From Acidimicrobiales bacterium (lineage in GTDB: Bacteria; Actinomycetota; Acidimicrobiia; Acidimicrobiales; SZUA-35), in NCBI GenBank assembly GCA_041394265.1, contig JAWKIO010000005.1:2728001-2792000 (forward strand): a stretch of DNA of 64,000 bases. The letters run 5' to 3'. Numbering within the stretch: the stretch's first letter is position 1; each line of letters begins with the position of its first letter. Below are positions 35,199 through 44,004 of the stretch, one piece after another. The notes below the pieces were generated by a model. It made no database searches. It saw only the letters and a program-made list of their open reading frames with translations, and was not told the origin of the DNA. A program made the position numbers and the translations under genes.

Positions 35199-36079
35199 CG
35201 ACGCACCAGCAGTGAGCGGTAGCGCCACCAGACGAACCCGAGCGATCCGAAGGTCCAGAACGCCCAGGCGGCAACGAGCGCCAGGGTGGTCGGGTCGTCG
35301 CTCGCGTTCCACAGTCCGTACTCGTCGTGGATGCGGAACACGAGTTCGCGGGCGAGTCCTGGCAGGTTGAACAGCCGGAACCAGCCGCTCAGGTCGGCCT
35401 CTTGGACGAGGATGTCGGACACGATCGCCGAGCCGGGGAACAGCGCAAGCGCCGTCGAGGTGGCGACGGCGGTGCGATCGGTGACCGACGCAACGGCGAG
35501 GGCAACCGCGGCGAAGAGAGAACCCATCGTCAGCGACGACACCACCACATGGACGAGCGTGGTGATCCACTCAGTGAAGCCAGCCGGTCCCCGGGACTCG
35601 AGGGAGTAGGCGATGAGCATCAACAGCGGCGGGCCAAGGGTGACGAGCAGCATCAGCAGCAGGACGGCGATCGCCTTGCCCAGCAGGTAGAGCGGGCGGT
35701 TGAGTGGCGAGGCCAGGTAGACGCCGAGCATGCCGGTGCGGCGGTCCTTGCACAGCAGTTCGGGTGTGACGAATCCTGCGAACAGGAAGATCGCGGCGAT
35801 CACGAAGCCGTAGTACTCGGCGTAGGTGGGGAGGAAGTCGTGGAAGTCGGGAGGGAGCAGCGCCGCCATCCCGACGAAGGCGATGGCGGGGATGTAGGCG
35901 GCCAGCACGCTGAAGGCCGGGAAGACCTTGTGGCGGGCGAGGCGCCGGACCCCCAGCGCGTCGCGGACGCTGTGCTCGACCAGCGAACGGATGGCGCCGC
36001 CAACACCGGAGCGCGGCCCGTCGTAGCGGCGATAACCCTGGTCGTAGATCTGCGCCGCGCCGGTGTCGTCGGCGGTCAC
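35195..36079 (-). CDS. ABC-2 type transporter permease
   Basis: A 294-residue membrane protein. A cytoplasmic start (IYDQGYRRYDGPRSG) is typical of permeases paired with CcmA-like ATPases. Six transmembrane segments follow, including VIAAIFLFAGFVTPELLCKD and GKAIAVLLLMLLVTLGPPLL. The GTG start overlaps the upstream ATPase stop (GTGA), so the two are a transporter pair. Substrate unknown. Confidence 0.82.
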
Positions 36080-37053
36080 TGGGGAACTCCGGAGGCGTCG
36101 AGGGTCTCCTCGAGGAAGATGTCCTCGAGTGATCGGCCCTTGCGCGACAAGCGCGCGATGCCACAACCGTGATCGACGGCGGCGTCGCGGACGGCGGCGA
36201 ACACGAGGTCGGCGTCATGGTCGGCGCTCGGGGCTTCGACGACGGCACGGCGCCCTTCACCGGTGACGGCGAATCCACCGTTGCGAAGCGCGTCGAATGC
36301 GGCGGCCAGCTGTTCCGGCGGCCCGTCGAACTCGACGTGCACGCCGCTACTCGAACCCATGAGCGAAGCCAGGGAACCGGACGCCAGGGTGTGGCCGTCG
36401 CCGATGATCACGGCGGCATCGCAGATTCGCTCCACCTCGTCGAGCAGGTGGGACGACAGGATCACGTTGATCCCGAAATCGCGGGCGATGCTCTTGATGA
36501 GGTCGAGCATCGAGTCGCGCTGGATGGGGTCGAGGCCATCGGTCGGCTCGTCGAGGAGCACCAGTTCGGGGTCGTGGGCGATCGCCTGGGCCAGCTTGAC
36601 CCTCTGCCGCTGTCCGGTCGACATCGTGCCCATCGGGCGGAAGCGCTCCTCGCCCAGGCCGACCAGCCACAGGGCGTCGCTGGCCCGGGTCTGGGCCTCG
36701 TCGTCGGGCAGCCCGTGGAGTTCGGCGACGTGACGTACGAAATCGGCTGCCTTCACGTCGGGCGGCAGGGTGTGGTGCTCGGGGGCGTAGCCAAGCCGCT
36801 CGCGAACGGCCGATCCGTCACTCCACGGATCGTGACCGAGCACCCGGAGCGTGCCGCTGGTGACGGGATGCAGGCCGATGATCATGCCGAGCAGGGTGGT
36901 CTTGCCTGCGCCGTTGGCTCCGAGCAGACCGGTCACCCCGGACTCGATCGTGAAGGTGGTGTCGACCAGCGCCGCATGGCCCCGGTACGACTTGGCGACG
37001 TGTTCGGCGACAACGAGGGGGCGATCGTTGCTGGTGTCGCGGTCGGGGAGCAC
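36076..37053 (-). CDS. ABC transporter ATP-binding protein
   Basis: A 325-residue ATPase and first gene of the five-gene transporter operon. It has Walker A GANGAGKTT, a degenerate signature MSTGQRQRV, Walker B LVLLDEPTDGLD and the H-loop in VILSSHLLDE, followed by a C-terminal regulatory region of about 90 residues. GTG 37053 follows CACAAT by 6 bases, suggesting a leaderless polycistronic mRNA covering 37053 down to 32150. Confidence 0.9.
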   Translation of the reverse strand: MLPDRDTSNDRPLVVAEHVAKSYRGHAALVDTTFTIESGVTGLLGANGAGKTTLLGMIIGLHPVTSGTLRVLGHDPWSDGSAVRERLGYAPEHHTLPPDVKAADFVRHVAELHGLPDDEAQTRASDALWLVGLGEERFRPMGTMSTGQRQRVKLAQAIAHDPELVLLDEPTDGLDPIQRDSMLDLIKSIARDFGINVILSSHLLDEVERICDAAVIIGDGHTLASGSLASLMGSSSGVHVEFDGPPEQLAAAFDALRNGGFAVTGEGRRAVVEAPSADHDADLVFAAVRDAAVDHGCGIARLSRKGRSLEDIFLEETLDASGVPQ

Positions 37054-37059
37054 TCCAGC

Positions 37060-37065
37060 ATTGTG
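37060..37065 (-). promoter_or_regulatory. -10 element (CACAAT), leaderless promoter of the ABC-MATE operon
   Basis: On the minus strand CACAAT is followed by GCTGGA (6 bases) and GTG 37053. Confidence 0.6.
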
Positions 37066-37242
37066 GCAGCTCGCAGCCGCAGAACTGCGCCAGGGCGCGT
37101 GAAGGTCTCGTCGCCCCGAGGTGCGGATTCGGTGCAGGTGTTTCAGCTGGTGGGGACTGCTCCAGCCGCTGCCGCGTTAGCGGCCGCCGGCGCGATTCCC
37201 ACCGTTCGATTTCGATGATTGCCAGCCAGACTGGAGGTCCCC

Positions 37243-38907
37243 ATGGCAGCCTCCAAGCTTCGATTGCGCCCCTGGCAGCGACGTGCGCTGGACCGGTACC
37301 TCGACTCCGAGGAGCCGGACTTTCTGGCTGTCGCCACTCCGGGCGCAGGCAAGACCACGTTTGCGCTCACGGCGGCCCGGATGACGCTGCCGTCGTTGGA
37401 GGGGCGGCTGGTGATCGTGGCACCGACCCGGCACCTCAAGGAACAGTGGGCCGACGCCGCCGAGCGGTTCGGACTGATGCTCGACACCGAGTGGAATCCA
37501 TCGGGCGGTTTGCCGTCGGACGTGCACGGTGTCGTCACCACCTACCAACAGGTGGGAAGCGCGGCCATGGCGTTCCGTACGCTCGCCGACGGTGGGTTCG
37601 TGATCCTCGACGAGATCCACCACGCCGGCGACGAACGGGCCTGGGGCGACGGCGTGCGGGTGGCGTTCAGCGGCGCAGCGAAGCGGATGGCACTGTCCGG
37701 CACACCGTTTCGCAGCGACACTCGGTCGATCCCGTTCGTCCGCTACGAGTGGGATCAAGTCGTTCCCGACATCGAGTACGGCTATGGCGACGCGCTCGAA
37801 GACGGCCGGGTCGTGCGGCCCGTCTTCTTCCCGCGGTTCGGTGGGCACATGGAGTGGGTCGCTCCCGACGGTGCCGAGCTGTCGGCGAGCTTCGACGACG
37901 AACTGGCGCGCACCCTGGCGAACCAACGACTCCGGGCGGCGCTGTCCCTCCAGGGAGAGTGGCTGCCCGCGGTGATCGGTCATGCGCACGAGCAGCTGAC
38001 CAAGATCCGCAACTCGCACGAGAACGCCGGTGGTCTCGTGATCGCGATGGACCAGGAGCACGCCCATGCCATCGCGTCGTTGCTCCGCCGTCGCTATGGC
38101 GTCCAGCCCATCGTCGCCGTCTCCGACGACCCGCAGGCATCGGCCAAGATCACCCAGTTCTCCAACAGCACCAGCGAGTGGATCGTTGCCGTGCGGATGG
38201 TGTCCGAGGGTGTCGACATCCCACGGCTGCGAGTCGCCGTCTTCGCAACGACGACCACGACCGAACTGTTCTTCCGTCAGGCCGTCGGCCGCATCGTGCG
38301 CTGGACGCGAGGCGCCGGCCGCCAACGGGCCTACCTCTTCATGCCCGACGATCCCCGTCTGCGTCACTACGGCCAGTCGATCGCCGAGGCCCGTCGCCAC
38401 CTGCTTCGCAAGAAGGAAGACGACGACGCGAGCGAGTTCGAGAACGCCGAACTCGACGAGGTGTCCGAGGAGCCGGCCGAGGAGCAGCTCTCGCTCTTCG
38501 CCGTCCTCTCATCGACCGTCGGTGATGTCGGTCACGGCGAGGACATCTTCGACGACAGCGCCGACGACGGTGAAGATGATCATGACCACGACGACCACGA
38601 GGGCGAGCCGGACCAGCCGGAACTGTTCATCGATCTCCAGCGACTCCCGCCGCCCGGACCTGGCCCGATGGTGCTGGTGTCACGGAAGGATCGTGAGCGT
38701 TTGCGCGAGCAAAACGTCGACATCGTGAAGGAACTCGTGGCGCTCACCGGCAAGACGCACGCCATCGTCAACGCCGAACTCAACCGGCTGTCGGGCGTCG
38801 AACGGGTGTCATCGGCGACGGCCATCCAGCTCTCCAAGCGGGCAAAGGCCGGCCAGGAACTGCTGGCCAAGGAGCACAAGCGCCAGCGCATGTCCCGCTT
38901 CGTGTAG
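37243..38907 (+). CDS. DEAD/DEAH-type superfamily 2 helicase
   Basis: A 554-residue helicase. Q-motif-like start LRLRPWQRRALDRYL, Walker A ATPGAGKTTF at 31-40, DEIHH at 123-127, motif III ALSGTPFRSDT, and C-terminal motifs VRMVSEGVDIPRLRVAVF and FFRQAVGRIVRW. A very acidic His/Asp linker (DDGEDDHDHDDHEGEPD) precedes a C-terminal helical region (VDIVKELVALTGKTHAIVN). It resembles phage- and DISARM-neighbourhood helicases only in general SF2 features; no defence partner is visible. ATG 37243 has GGAGG 5 bases upstream; TTG 37219 is less likely. Confidence 0.85.
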   Translation: MAASKLRLRPWQRRALDRYLDSEEPDFLAVATPGAGKTTFALTAARMTLPSLEGRLVIVAPTRHLKEQWADAAERFGLMLDTEWNPSGGLPSDVHGVVTTYQQVGSAAMAFRTLADGGFVILDEIHHAGDERAWGDGVRVAFSGAAKRMALSGTPFRSDTRSIPFVRYEWDQVVPDIEYGYGDALEDGRVVRPVFFPRFGGHMEWVAPDGAELSASFDDELARTLANQRLRAALSLQGEWLPAVIGHAHEQLTKIRNSHENAGGLVIAMDQEHAHAIASLLRRRYGVQPIVAVSDDPQASAKITQFSNSTSEWIVAVRMVSEGVDIPRLRVAVFATTTTTELFFRQAVGRIVRWTRGAGRQRAYLFMPDDPRLRHYGQSIAEARRHLLRKKEDDDASEFENAELDEVSEEPAEEQLSLFAVLSSTVGDVGHGEDIFDDSADDGEDDHDHDDHEGEPDQPELFIDLQRLPPPGPGPMVLVSRKDRERLREQNVDIVKELVALTGKTHAIVNAELNRLSGVERVSSATAIQLSKRAKAGQELLAKEHKRQRMSRFV

Positions 38908-38929
38908 GACCAACCGCCGACGCCGGGCC

Positions 38930-38935
38930 TAGCAT
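38930..38935 (+). promoter_or_regulatory. -10 element (TAGCAT) of the DUF1905 gene
   Basis: TAGCAT lies 8 bases before GTG 38944, with no Shine-Dalgarno site between. Confidence 0.45.
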
Positions 38936-38943
38936 CGCGCGCT

Positions 38944-39231
38944 GTGGAGCTTCGGTTCAGTGGCGAGATCATCGAATGGCGGGGACCGGCACCCCATCAC
39001 TTCGTGGTGCTACCGGAGGAGCAGAGCGCCGTTGTCGAGTCGGTGTCGGCGCTCGTCACCTATGGCTGGGGAGCGATTCCCGTGAAGGCGCGGATCGGGT
39101 CGACCGACTTCACGACTTCCCTCTTTCCTCGCGGCGACGCCTACTTCCTCCCGATCAAGGTGGCGGTGCGCCGCGCCGAGGGCGTCGACCTCGGCGACTC
39201 GGTCGAGGTCGTGATGCACCTCGACGCCTGA
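38944..39231 (+). CDS. DUF1905 domain protein
   Basis: A 95-residue protein consisting of one DUF1905 beta-barrel: FSGEIIEWRGPAPHHFVVLP, then GWGAIPVKARIGSTDFTTSL and FPRGDAYFLPIKVAVRRAEG. Such proteins are small, cytoplasmic and uncharacterised. It lies 36 bases after the helicase gene but appears to have its own promoter. A 106-bp palindromic element follows its stop. Confidence 0.82.
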   Translation: MELRFSGEIIEWRGPAPHHFVVLPEEQSAVVESVSALVTYGWGAIPVKARIGSTDFTTSLFPRGDAYFLPIKVAVRRAEGVDLGDSVEVVMHLDA

Positions 39232-39236
39232 GCACG

Positions 39237-39342
39237 AACTCCCGGCTCGCCAACCCGGCGAAACCCAACGCTCGGCTGTCCGACCCACTTCTGGGCTCGG
39301 GAGCCGAGAGTTGTAGAACGGTGGGCTTGGGAGCCGAGAGTT
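39237..39342. repeat. Quadripartite palindromic element, copy 2 (106 bp)
   Basis: Direct units at 39237-39257 and 39267-39287, inverted units at 39292-39312 and 39322-39342. The inverted units read, as reverse complement, AACTCTCGGCT-CCCGAGCCCA and AACTCTCGGCT-CCCAAGCCCA. Unit spacing is 30, central gap 4. It fills the gap between two convergent genes. Confidence 0.85.
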
Positions 39343-39363
39343 GAGGCGATTTCGCGAGCGAGA

Positions 39364-39774
39364 TCAATCGGGTGCGGCGACCGGGGTGGCGATTTCGAGG
39401 AGGATGCCGTTGGCGTCGCGGACGTAGGCGACGGTCTGCCCCCACGGCTTGTCGGCGGTTGCGGTGTAGCGAGTGGCGCCGTGGGCGAGGGCTCGCTCGA
39501 CGGTGGCGTCGACCTCGTCGGTGATGAGCGTGATCGAGGCACCGACGGGAGGATCGCTCGGTCGAAGTGGGGTGAAGCCGCCCGCCTTGTCGAGGTTGGT
39601 GCCCGCCAATTCGTTGGCGGCGAAGGACAGGGTCGTCTCGCCGGTGATGAGCTCGCCGTAGTCGCCGTCGGGCGAGACGAAGCGTTGCGGGATGTCGAAC
39701 GCGGCGGTGAAGAAGTCGAGCGTCGCGGCAACGTCGTCGACGTAGAAGATCGTGTAGCCGAACTGGGCAGTCAT
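39364..39774 (-). CDS. VOC-family (glyoxalase/bleomycin-resistance-like) protein
   Basis: A 136-residue vicinal-oxygen-chelate protein: FGYTIFYVDDVAATLDFFTA at the start and GQTVAYVRDANGILLEIATP at the end, the paired beta-alpha-beta pattern. It may be an isomerase, dioxygenase or binding protein; the metal ligand set is incomplete in the first half. GGAG lies 9 bases before ATG 39774 and a TAGGTT box about 32 bases upstream, so this gene has a leader. It is divergent from a YafY-type regulator that may control it. Confidence 0.82.
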   Translation of the reverse strand: MTAQFGYTIFYVDDVAATLDFFTAAFDIPQRFVSPDGDYGELITGETTLSFAANELAGTNLDKAGGFTPLRPSDPPVGASITLITDEVDATVERALAHGATRYTATADKPWGQTVAYVRDANGILLEIATPVAAPD

Positions 39775-39806
39775 GGTCGTGGTCTCCGATCGGTGGTGTC
39801 AGCGTC

Positions 39807-39812
39807 AACCTA
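39807..39812 (-). promoter_or_regulatory. -10-like TAGGTT of the VOC gene (leadered)
   Basis: TAGGTT on the minus strand is 32 bases before ATG 39774, which has GGAG 9 bases upstream. Confidence 0.4.
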
Positions 39813-39823
39813 CGAGGTCGCTG

Positions 39824-39839
39824 CGACATCGGTATGTCG
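39824..39839. promoter_or_regulatory. Palindrome between VOC gene and YafY-type regulator
   Basis: CGACAT-CGGT-ATGTCG is a perfect 6-bp inverted repeat with a 4-bp centre in the 118-bp divergent gap. It is a candidate operator for the regulator at 39893. Confidence 0.4.
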
Positions 39840-39892
39840 GATATTCGCCGAAAATCTTGACGAGGGTTGGCGACACGGCTGAGGTGTTGGCC

Positions 39893-40585
39893 ATGCATCG
39901 GTTGGAACGGCTGTACGCCATCAACGAGGCCGTTCGTCGCTCGCCACCACCGGTCAGCGCAGCACGACTTGCCGAGGAGTTCGGGGTGTCTCGCCGCACG
40001 ATCGAGCGCGATCTCGGGGCGCTGCGCTCGGCCGGGGTGCCGCTCTACGCCGAGCACGGCCGCAATGGTGGTCAACGATCGGTCGCGGCACCCGATCGTG
40101 TGGTGGTCACCTTGTCGGTGGCAGAGGTGTCGTCGTTGTTGATAGCGCTCGCCGCCGGTGGTCCCGACCTCCCCTTCAGCGACGCCGGTCGGACCGCCAC
40201 GGCCCGGTTGCTCGACGGCCTCCCCGACGCCACCCGGGTCGGGGTCGAGCACCTCCGATCGAGGGTGCGCACCCGACCGGATCCCGACGCCCGGCCCAGG
40301 GTCCGAGTTCGGCGAACGCTCGAGCAAGGGGTGAGGCGCTCGTTGGTCGTCAACCTCGACTACTGCGACCGTAACGGCGAGACCACGACTCGGTCGGTCG
40401 ACGGTGCCGGGTTCCTGCACGCCCCCGATGGCTGGTATCTGGTCGGCTGGTGCCACCTCCGACAAGCCGGACGCATGTTCCGTCTTGACCGGATCACCTC
40501 GGCCCGCCTCACCAAGCGAGCGGCCATCGAGCACGACCTCGATGACACCCTGGGCTGGGTGCCGTTCGCCGTCGCACCGCCCTGA
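39893..40585 (+). CDS. YafY-type HTH-WYL transcriptional regulator
   Basis: A 230-residue regulator: N-terminal helix-turn-helix (SAARLAEEFGVSRRTIERDL), then a WYL-like region ending WYLVGWCHLRQAGRMFRLDR. WYL domains sense ligands, often nucleic acids or small molecules. It is divergent from the VOC gene with a palindrome between them, so local regulation is likely. ATG 39893 is chosen because the HTH family start MHRLERLYAINEAVRR begins there; GTG 39884 is possible. Confidence 0.86.
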   Translation: MHRLERLYAINEAVRRSPPPVSAARLAEEFGVSRRTIERDLGALRSAGVPLYAEHGRNGGQRSVAAPDRVVVTLSVAEVSSLLIALAAGGPDLPFSDAGRTATARLLDGLPDATRVGVEHLRSRVRTRPDPDARPRVRVRRTLEQGVRRSLVVNLDYCDRNGETTTRSVDGAGFLHAPDGWYLVGWCHLRQAGRMFRLDRITSARLTKRAAIEHDLDDTLGWVPFAVAPP

Positions 40586-40595
40586 TTGCGCCCGC

Positions 40596-41261
40596 TCAGT
40601 CCTGAGGACGGCGGCATCGAATGAACGCCTGCGGTGTCGTCTCATGATCGAGTTCGGGGGCTCGCTCCCGCTGGCTGCCCACGTCGAGACCGGCCGCTTC
40701 GAGTGTGTCGGCAACGCTGTCGATCGCGTGGTGATACCGCACGAGTGTTGCCCCGGACCCGTAGGCGTCGGGGCGCGCCACCTGCTCGTCGGGCCCTGAC
40801 TGGAAGGCGATCAGCGCGTGACCACCTGGCTGCAGCACTCGACGGAGTTCGATCCACGCATGGCTGAGCTGGTCGGGCGGCGTGTGGATGATCGAGTACC
40901 AGTAGACGGCGGCGGCCAGCGAGCGGTCCTCGACGCCGAGGTTGTCCAGGGTGCCGATATCGAAGCTCAGGCCTGGATGGGCGGAGCGGGCGGCGTCGAT
41001 CATCGCCGAGGACAGATCGACCCCGGCCATGTCGAGCCCCCGACGGGCCAGATAGGCCGTGATCCGGCCGGGTCCGCAGCCCACGTCGAGCACTGCGCCT
41101 CCACCGCTCGCTCGGACGTCGCTTGCGAACGAGTCGAGCATCGACTGGTCGAACGCGGTCTCGAAGCGCGACGAGAGTTCGGTGCCGAGGTGTTCGACGT
41201 AGAGCGACGCCGAGTGGTCGTAGGCCCGTCGAGTCGACGTGATGTGGTCGGGTTCGGCCAT
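40596..41261 (-). CDS. Class I SAM-dependent methyltransferase
   Basis: A 221-residue methyltransferase with motif I VLDVGCGPGRITAYLARRG, MAGVDLSSAMID and a type-11-like pattern (VYWYSIIHTPPDQL, LQPGGHALIAFQSG). The substrate is unknown. ATG 41261 follows CATACT by 6 bases; the frame is open for 37 further codons, but the family start region begins here (SLYVEHLGTELSSRFETAFD). It converges on the YafY-type regulator 10 bases away. Confidence 0.85.
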   Translation of the reverse strand: MAEPDHITSTRRAYDHSASLYVEHLGTELSSRFETAFDQSMLDSFASDVRASGGGAVLDVGCGPGRITAYLARRGLDMAGVDLSSAMIDAARSAHPGLSFDIGTLDNLGVEDRSLAAAVYWYSIIHTPPDQLSHAWIELRRVLQPGGHALIAFQSGPDEQVARPDAYGSGATLVRYHHAIDSVADTLEAAGLDVGSQRERAPELDHETTPQAFIRCRRPQD

Positions 41262-41267
41262 CGCCCG

Positions 41268-41273
41268 AGTATG
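41268..41273 (-). promoter_or_regulatory. -10 element (CATACT), leaderless promoter of the methyltransferase
   Basis: On the minus strand CATACT is followed by CGGGCG (6 bases) and ATG 41261. Confidence 0.5.
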
Positions 41274-41359
41274 GGCCATGCGCTGGCGGTGCTGCGGCGC
41301 TTTACGCCGATCGTCGCCCGCGTTTAGGTTGCGGGGCGACTCGATGCCCTGGGGGAAAT

Positions 41360-42250
41360 ATGGCCAGTCCACAGTTCGACAAGTTCCTGGGTCTGCTTCG
41401 GAAGCGTCCGCACACCACCGAGGTCGACGTCGCGGCGATGCGAGCGTTCCAGGATTCGGTCGGTGGGAAGTTCCCTGACGGCGTGACCGGTACGCCCGTC
41501 GATGCGGGCGGCCGACCGGCCGAATGGATCGAGACCGCCGATGCCGACACGAGTCGAGCTGTCCTCTATCTGCATGGCGGTGGCTACGTGGCCGGCTCGA
41601 TCGACTCGCATCGCAATCTCACGGGCCATCTGGCGCAGGCCGCCGGTTGTCGTGTGCTTGCCCTCGACTACCGCCTCGCTCCCGAGCATCCCCATCCGGC
41701 GCAGGTCGACGACGCCGTTGCCGCCTTCCGGTGGATGGTTGGCCAGGGCTTGGCAGCCGACAACGTCGCCATCGCCGGTGACTCGGCCGGTGGTGGCCTC
41801 ACCGCTGCGACCGCGTTGGCTCTGCGCGATGCCGGTGACGACCTGCCGGGCGCGATCGTCTGCATCTCACCCTGGGTCGACATGGAGTTCACCGGCGAGT
41901 CCATGACCACTCGAGCCGACGCGGACCCGATGGTGAGTCCCGGTTCCATTGCGCCGATGGCGGGCATGTTCCTCGGTGAGCACGGCGATCCGCACGATCC
42001 GCTGGCGGCACCGCTGCACGCCGACCTTGCCGGCCTGCCGCCCACACTGATCCACGTGGGCGACGCCGAGGTGTTGCTCGATGACTCGACCCGTCTGGCC
42101 GCCAAGGCCGAAGCGGCGGGCGTCGATGTCACCCTCGAGGTTTGGCCCGAGATGGTGCACGTCTGGCACGCCTCGGCCGGCTACGTGCCCGAGTCCGACG
42201 CCGCCATCGGCGCGATCGCCGACTTCCTGCGGCAACGCCTGGGCTACTGA
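41360..42250 (+). CDS. Alpha/beta hydrolase, hormone-sensitive-lipase (HSL) type
   Basis: A 296-residue esterase-like enzyme. The oxyanion motif LYLHGGGYVAGS and nucleophile GDSAGGG are typical of HSL/type IV esterases; the acid/base pair is probably the Asp in HVGDAEVLLDD and the His in EMVHVWHAS. It hydrolyses short-chain esters or related substrates. A GGGGGA site lies 5 bases before ATG 41360. A 22-bp tandem array follows its stop. Confidence 0.9.
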   Translation: MASPQFDKFLGLLRKRPHTTEVDVAAMRAFQDSVGGKFPDGVTGTPVDAGGRPAEWIETADADTSRAVLYLHGGGYVAGSIDSHRNLTGHLAQAAGCRVLALDYRLAPEHPHPAQVDDAVAAFRWMVGQGLAADNVAIAGDSAGGGLTAATALALRDAGDDLPGAIVCISPWVDMEFTGESMTTRADADPMVSPGSIAPMAGMFLGEHGDPHDPLAAPLHADLAGLPPTLIHVGDAEVLLDDSTRLAAKAEAAGVDVTLEVWPEMVHVWHASAGYVPESDAAIGAIADFLRQRLGY

Positions 42251-42261
42251 CGCAGCCCGCC

Positions 42262-42390
42262 GGCTCGCATCGCTCGGTGCCACTTGGCTCGCGTCGCTCG
42301 GTCACCTGGCTCGCATCGCTCGGTCACTTGGCTCGCATCGCTCGGTCACTTGGCTCGCATCGCTCGGTCACCTGGCTCGCATCGCTCGGT
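42262..42390 (+). repeat. 22-bp tandem array, six copies
   Basis: Copies begin at 42262, 42286, 42308, 42330, 42352 and 42374. The unit is GGCTCGCATCGCTCGG followed by TCACTT or TCACCT; copy 1 has two extra bases and copy 6 is partial. The spacing of 22 is about two helical turns. It occupies most of the 161-bp gap before the metallo-hydrolase gene. Confidence 0.9.
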
Positions 42391-42399
42391 GCCCCGTGA

Positions 42400-42405
42400 C
42401 AGGCT
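42400..42405 (+). promoter_or_regulatory. -10-like element (CAGGCT) of the metallo-hydrolase gene
   Basis: CAGGCT, then CTCGCC (6 bases), then ATG 42412. The hexamer is weak, but the spacing matches other genes here. Confidence 0.4.
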
Positions 42406-42411
42406 CTCGCC

Positions 42412-43326
42412 ATGACGAACATCTCGACCGACACCTCCGGCGTCAGCAGCACCGGCCAGCCCTTCCGCTCGTGGACCATCGGCGATCTGCGGGTGACCGA
42501 GGTCGTCGAGCTGGCGAGCACGTCGGCGATCCACTTCATCATCCCCGAGGCCACCGCCGACAACCTACTGACCATCCCCTGGGCCCAGCCGCACTATGTC
42601 AACGAGGAGGGTCGGGCTCGCATGACGATCCGTGCGCTGATCATCGAGAACGGCGACACGAAGATCCTCGTCGATACCTGCCTGGGCAACGACAAGGAAC
42701 GCAGCGTGCCGGTCTGGTCGATGCGCTCTGGGCCGTTCCTCGAGGATCTCGCGGCGGCCGGCTTCCCGCCCGACTCGATCGACTACGTGCTGTGCACCCA
42801 CCTCCACGTCGACCACGTCGGCTGGAACACCCGGCTGGTCGACGGCGAGTTCGTGCCGACCTTCCCCAACGCCCGCTACCTGTTCGGTGAGATCGAATGG
42901 GCGCACTGGTCGGCAAGTGAGGACAGCGACGACGTCGTGCTGATGGGCGATTCCGTGCGGCCGATCTTCGACGCCGGCCTGGTCGATCTCGTGGCGACCG
43001 ACCACGTGCTGATGCCCGAAGTGACGCTCGAACCGACACCGGGTCACACGCCTGGCCACGTGAGTGTGCGCCTGCGATCGGCCGGTGCCGAGGCCGTCAT
43101 CACCGGTGACTTGTCGCATCATCCGTGCCAGCTGGCGCACCCGGACTGGAGCAGCAGTGCTGATGTCGACCGGGTCCAGTCCGAGGCCACGCGGCGAGCG
43201 TTCTTCGCCGACAACGCCGACCGTGATGTCCTCGTCCTCGGCACCCACTGGGAGCCGTGCGCCAACCGACTCTTCGTCGACGACGCCGACGCGCTGACCT
43301 ACCGACCGGAGCCGTTCACCGGGTGA
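42412..43326 (+). CDS. Metallo-beta-lactamase-fold hydrolase
   Basis: A 304-residue protein with the zinc motif CTHLHVDHVGWN (HxHxDH), downstream ligands in TPGHTPGHVS and ITGDLSHHP, and a C-terminal ...VLGTHWEPC. It resembles quorum-quenching lactonase and SdsA-like MBL hydrolases; the substrate is not decided. The start is preceded by the 22-bp array. Its last 28 bases overlap the convergent dienelactone hydrolase pseudogene. Confidence 0.88.
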   Translation: MTNISTDTSGVSSTGQPFRSWTIGDLRVTEVVELASTSAIHFIIPEATADNLLTIPWAQPHYVNEEGRARMTIRALIIENGDTKILVDTCLGNDKERSVPVWSMRSGPFLEDLAAAGFPPDSIDYVLCTHLHVDHVGWNTRLVDGEFVPTFPNARYLFGEIEWAHWSASEDSDDVVLMGDSVRPIFDAGLVDLVATDHVLMPEVTLEPTPGHTPGHVSVRLRSAGAEAVITGDLSHHPCQLAHPDWSSSADVDRVQSEATRRAFFADNADRDVLVLGTHWEPCANRLFVDDADALTYRPEPFTG

Positions 43327-43960
43327 TGCTCGGCGAGGAAGGCCATCATCCGATCCCAGGCCAGCTCGGCCGCAGCGGGATCGAAGGTGTCGCCCGACTC
43401 GAAGAACCAGTGCTGGGTATCGGGGTAGAGGTGGAAGTCGGTGTCGTTGTCGCCGAGTCGGATGAACGCCTCGGTGGTGACTCGGTCCTCTTCTGACACC
43501 AGGTGGTCGTCGTCGGCGAAGTGGCCCTGGAACGTCGCGTCGGCCTGATCGAAGTCGATCGACTGGGCCCGTAGAACGTGACGACGGTCTTGACCACGTC
43601 GGGTGCCCGCGCCGCCAGCCAGAACGCCATCGACGCACCCATCGAGAAACCGACGACGGCGATGGGCTGGTCTTCGCCGGCAGCAGCGCGCTGGAGGACT
43701 CCCGTCGATGCGAGGACCAGGCCGGACAGGTTGTTCGGCTCGACCGTGGCGAGGACGGCCTCACCCTCGGTCGCGGTGGCAGGAGTCTCGCCGCCCAGCA
43801 GGTCGGGAGCCAGTACCGTGTACCCCTCGTCGGCCAAGCGTCGACAGAAGTCCCGCACCCAGTTGTTGAGCCCCCACCACGAATGCAGTACCAGAATTCC
43901 CGGACCGGGCTGGCCACCAACGGGCCCGACGAAAAATGCCTCTCCTGCGGGTTGCGCCAT
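43299..43960 (-). pseudogene. Dienelactone hydrolase family gene with a frameshift
   Basis: Residues 1-130 read normally from ATG 43960: GILVLHSWWGLNNWVRDFCR, the nucleophile motif GFSMGASMAFWLA, then VVTFYG. At the gggccc run (plus 43565-43570) one G appears to be missing: the frame must shift by one base to restore QSIDFDQADATFQGHFADDD and the C-terminal half with YPDTQHWFFESG. One inserted base gives 220 residues, a normal length. It is either a sequencing deletion in a homopolymer or a true pseudogene. The start follows TAGGGT by 8 bases. Confidence 0.8.
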
Positions 43961-43968
43961 ACGCACCG

Positions 43969-43974
43969 ACCCTA
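43969..43974 (-). promoter_or_regulatory. -10 element (TAGGGT) of the dienelactone hydrolase gene
   Basis: On the minus strand TAGGGT is 8 bases before ATG 43960. Confidence 0.4.
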
Positions 43975-44004
43975 TCGGTGCACGCCGACCGCCTCCGCAG
44001 TTCG

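Noticed and set aside
37243..38907. Part of an anti-phage defence island
   Set aside because: The helicase has general SF2 motifs only, and no nuclease, methylase or other defence genes are adjacent.
42262..42390. CRISPR array
   Set aside because: The units are directly adjacent with no unique spacers and no cas genes are near; it is a simple tandem array.
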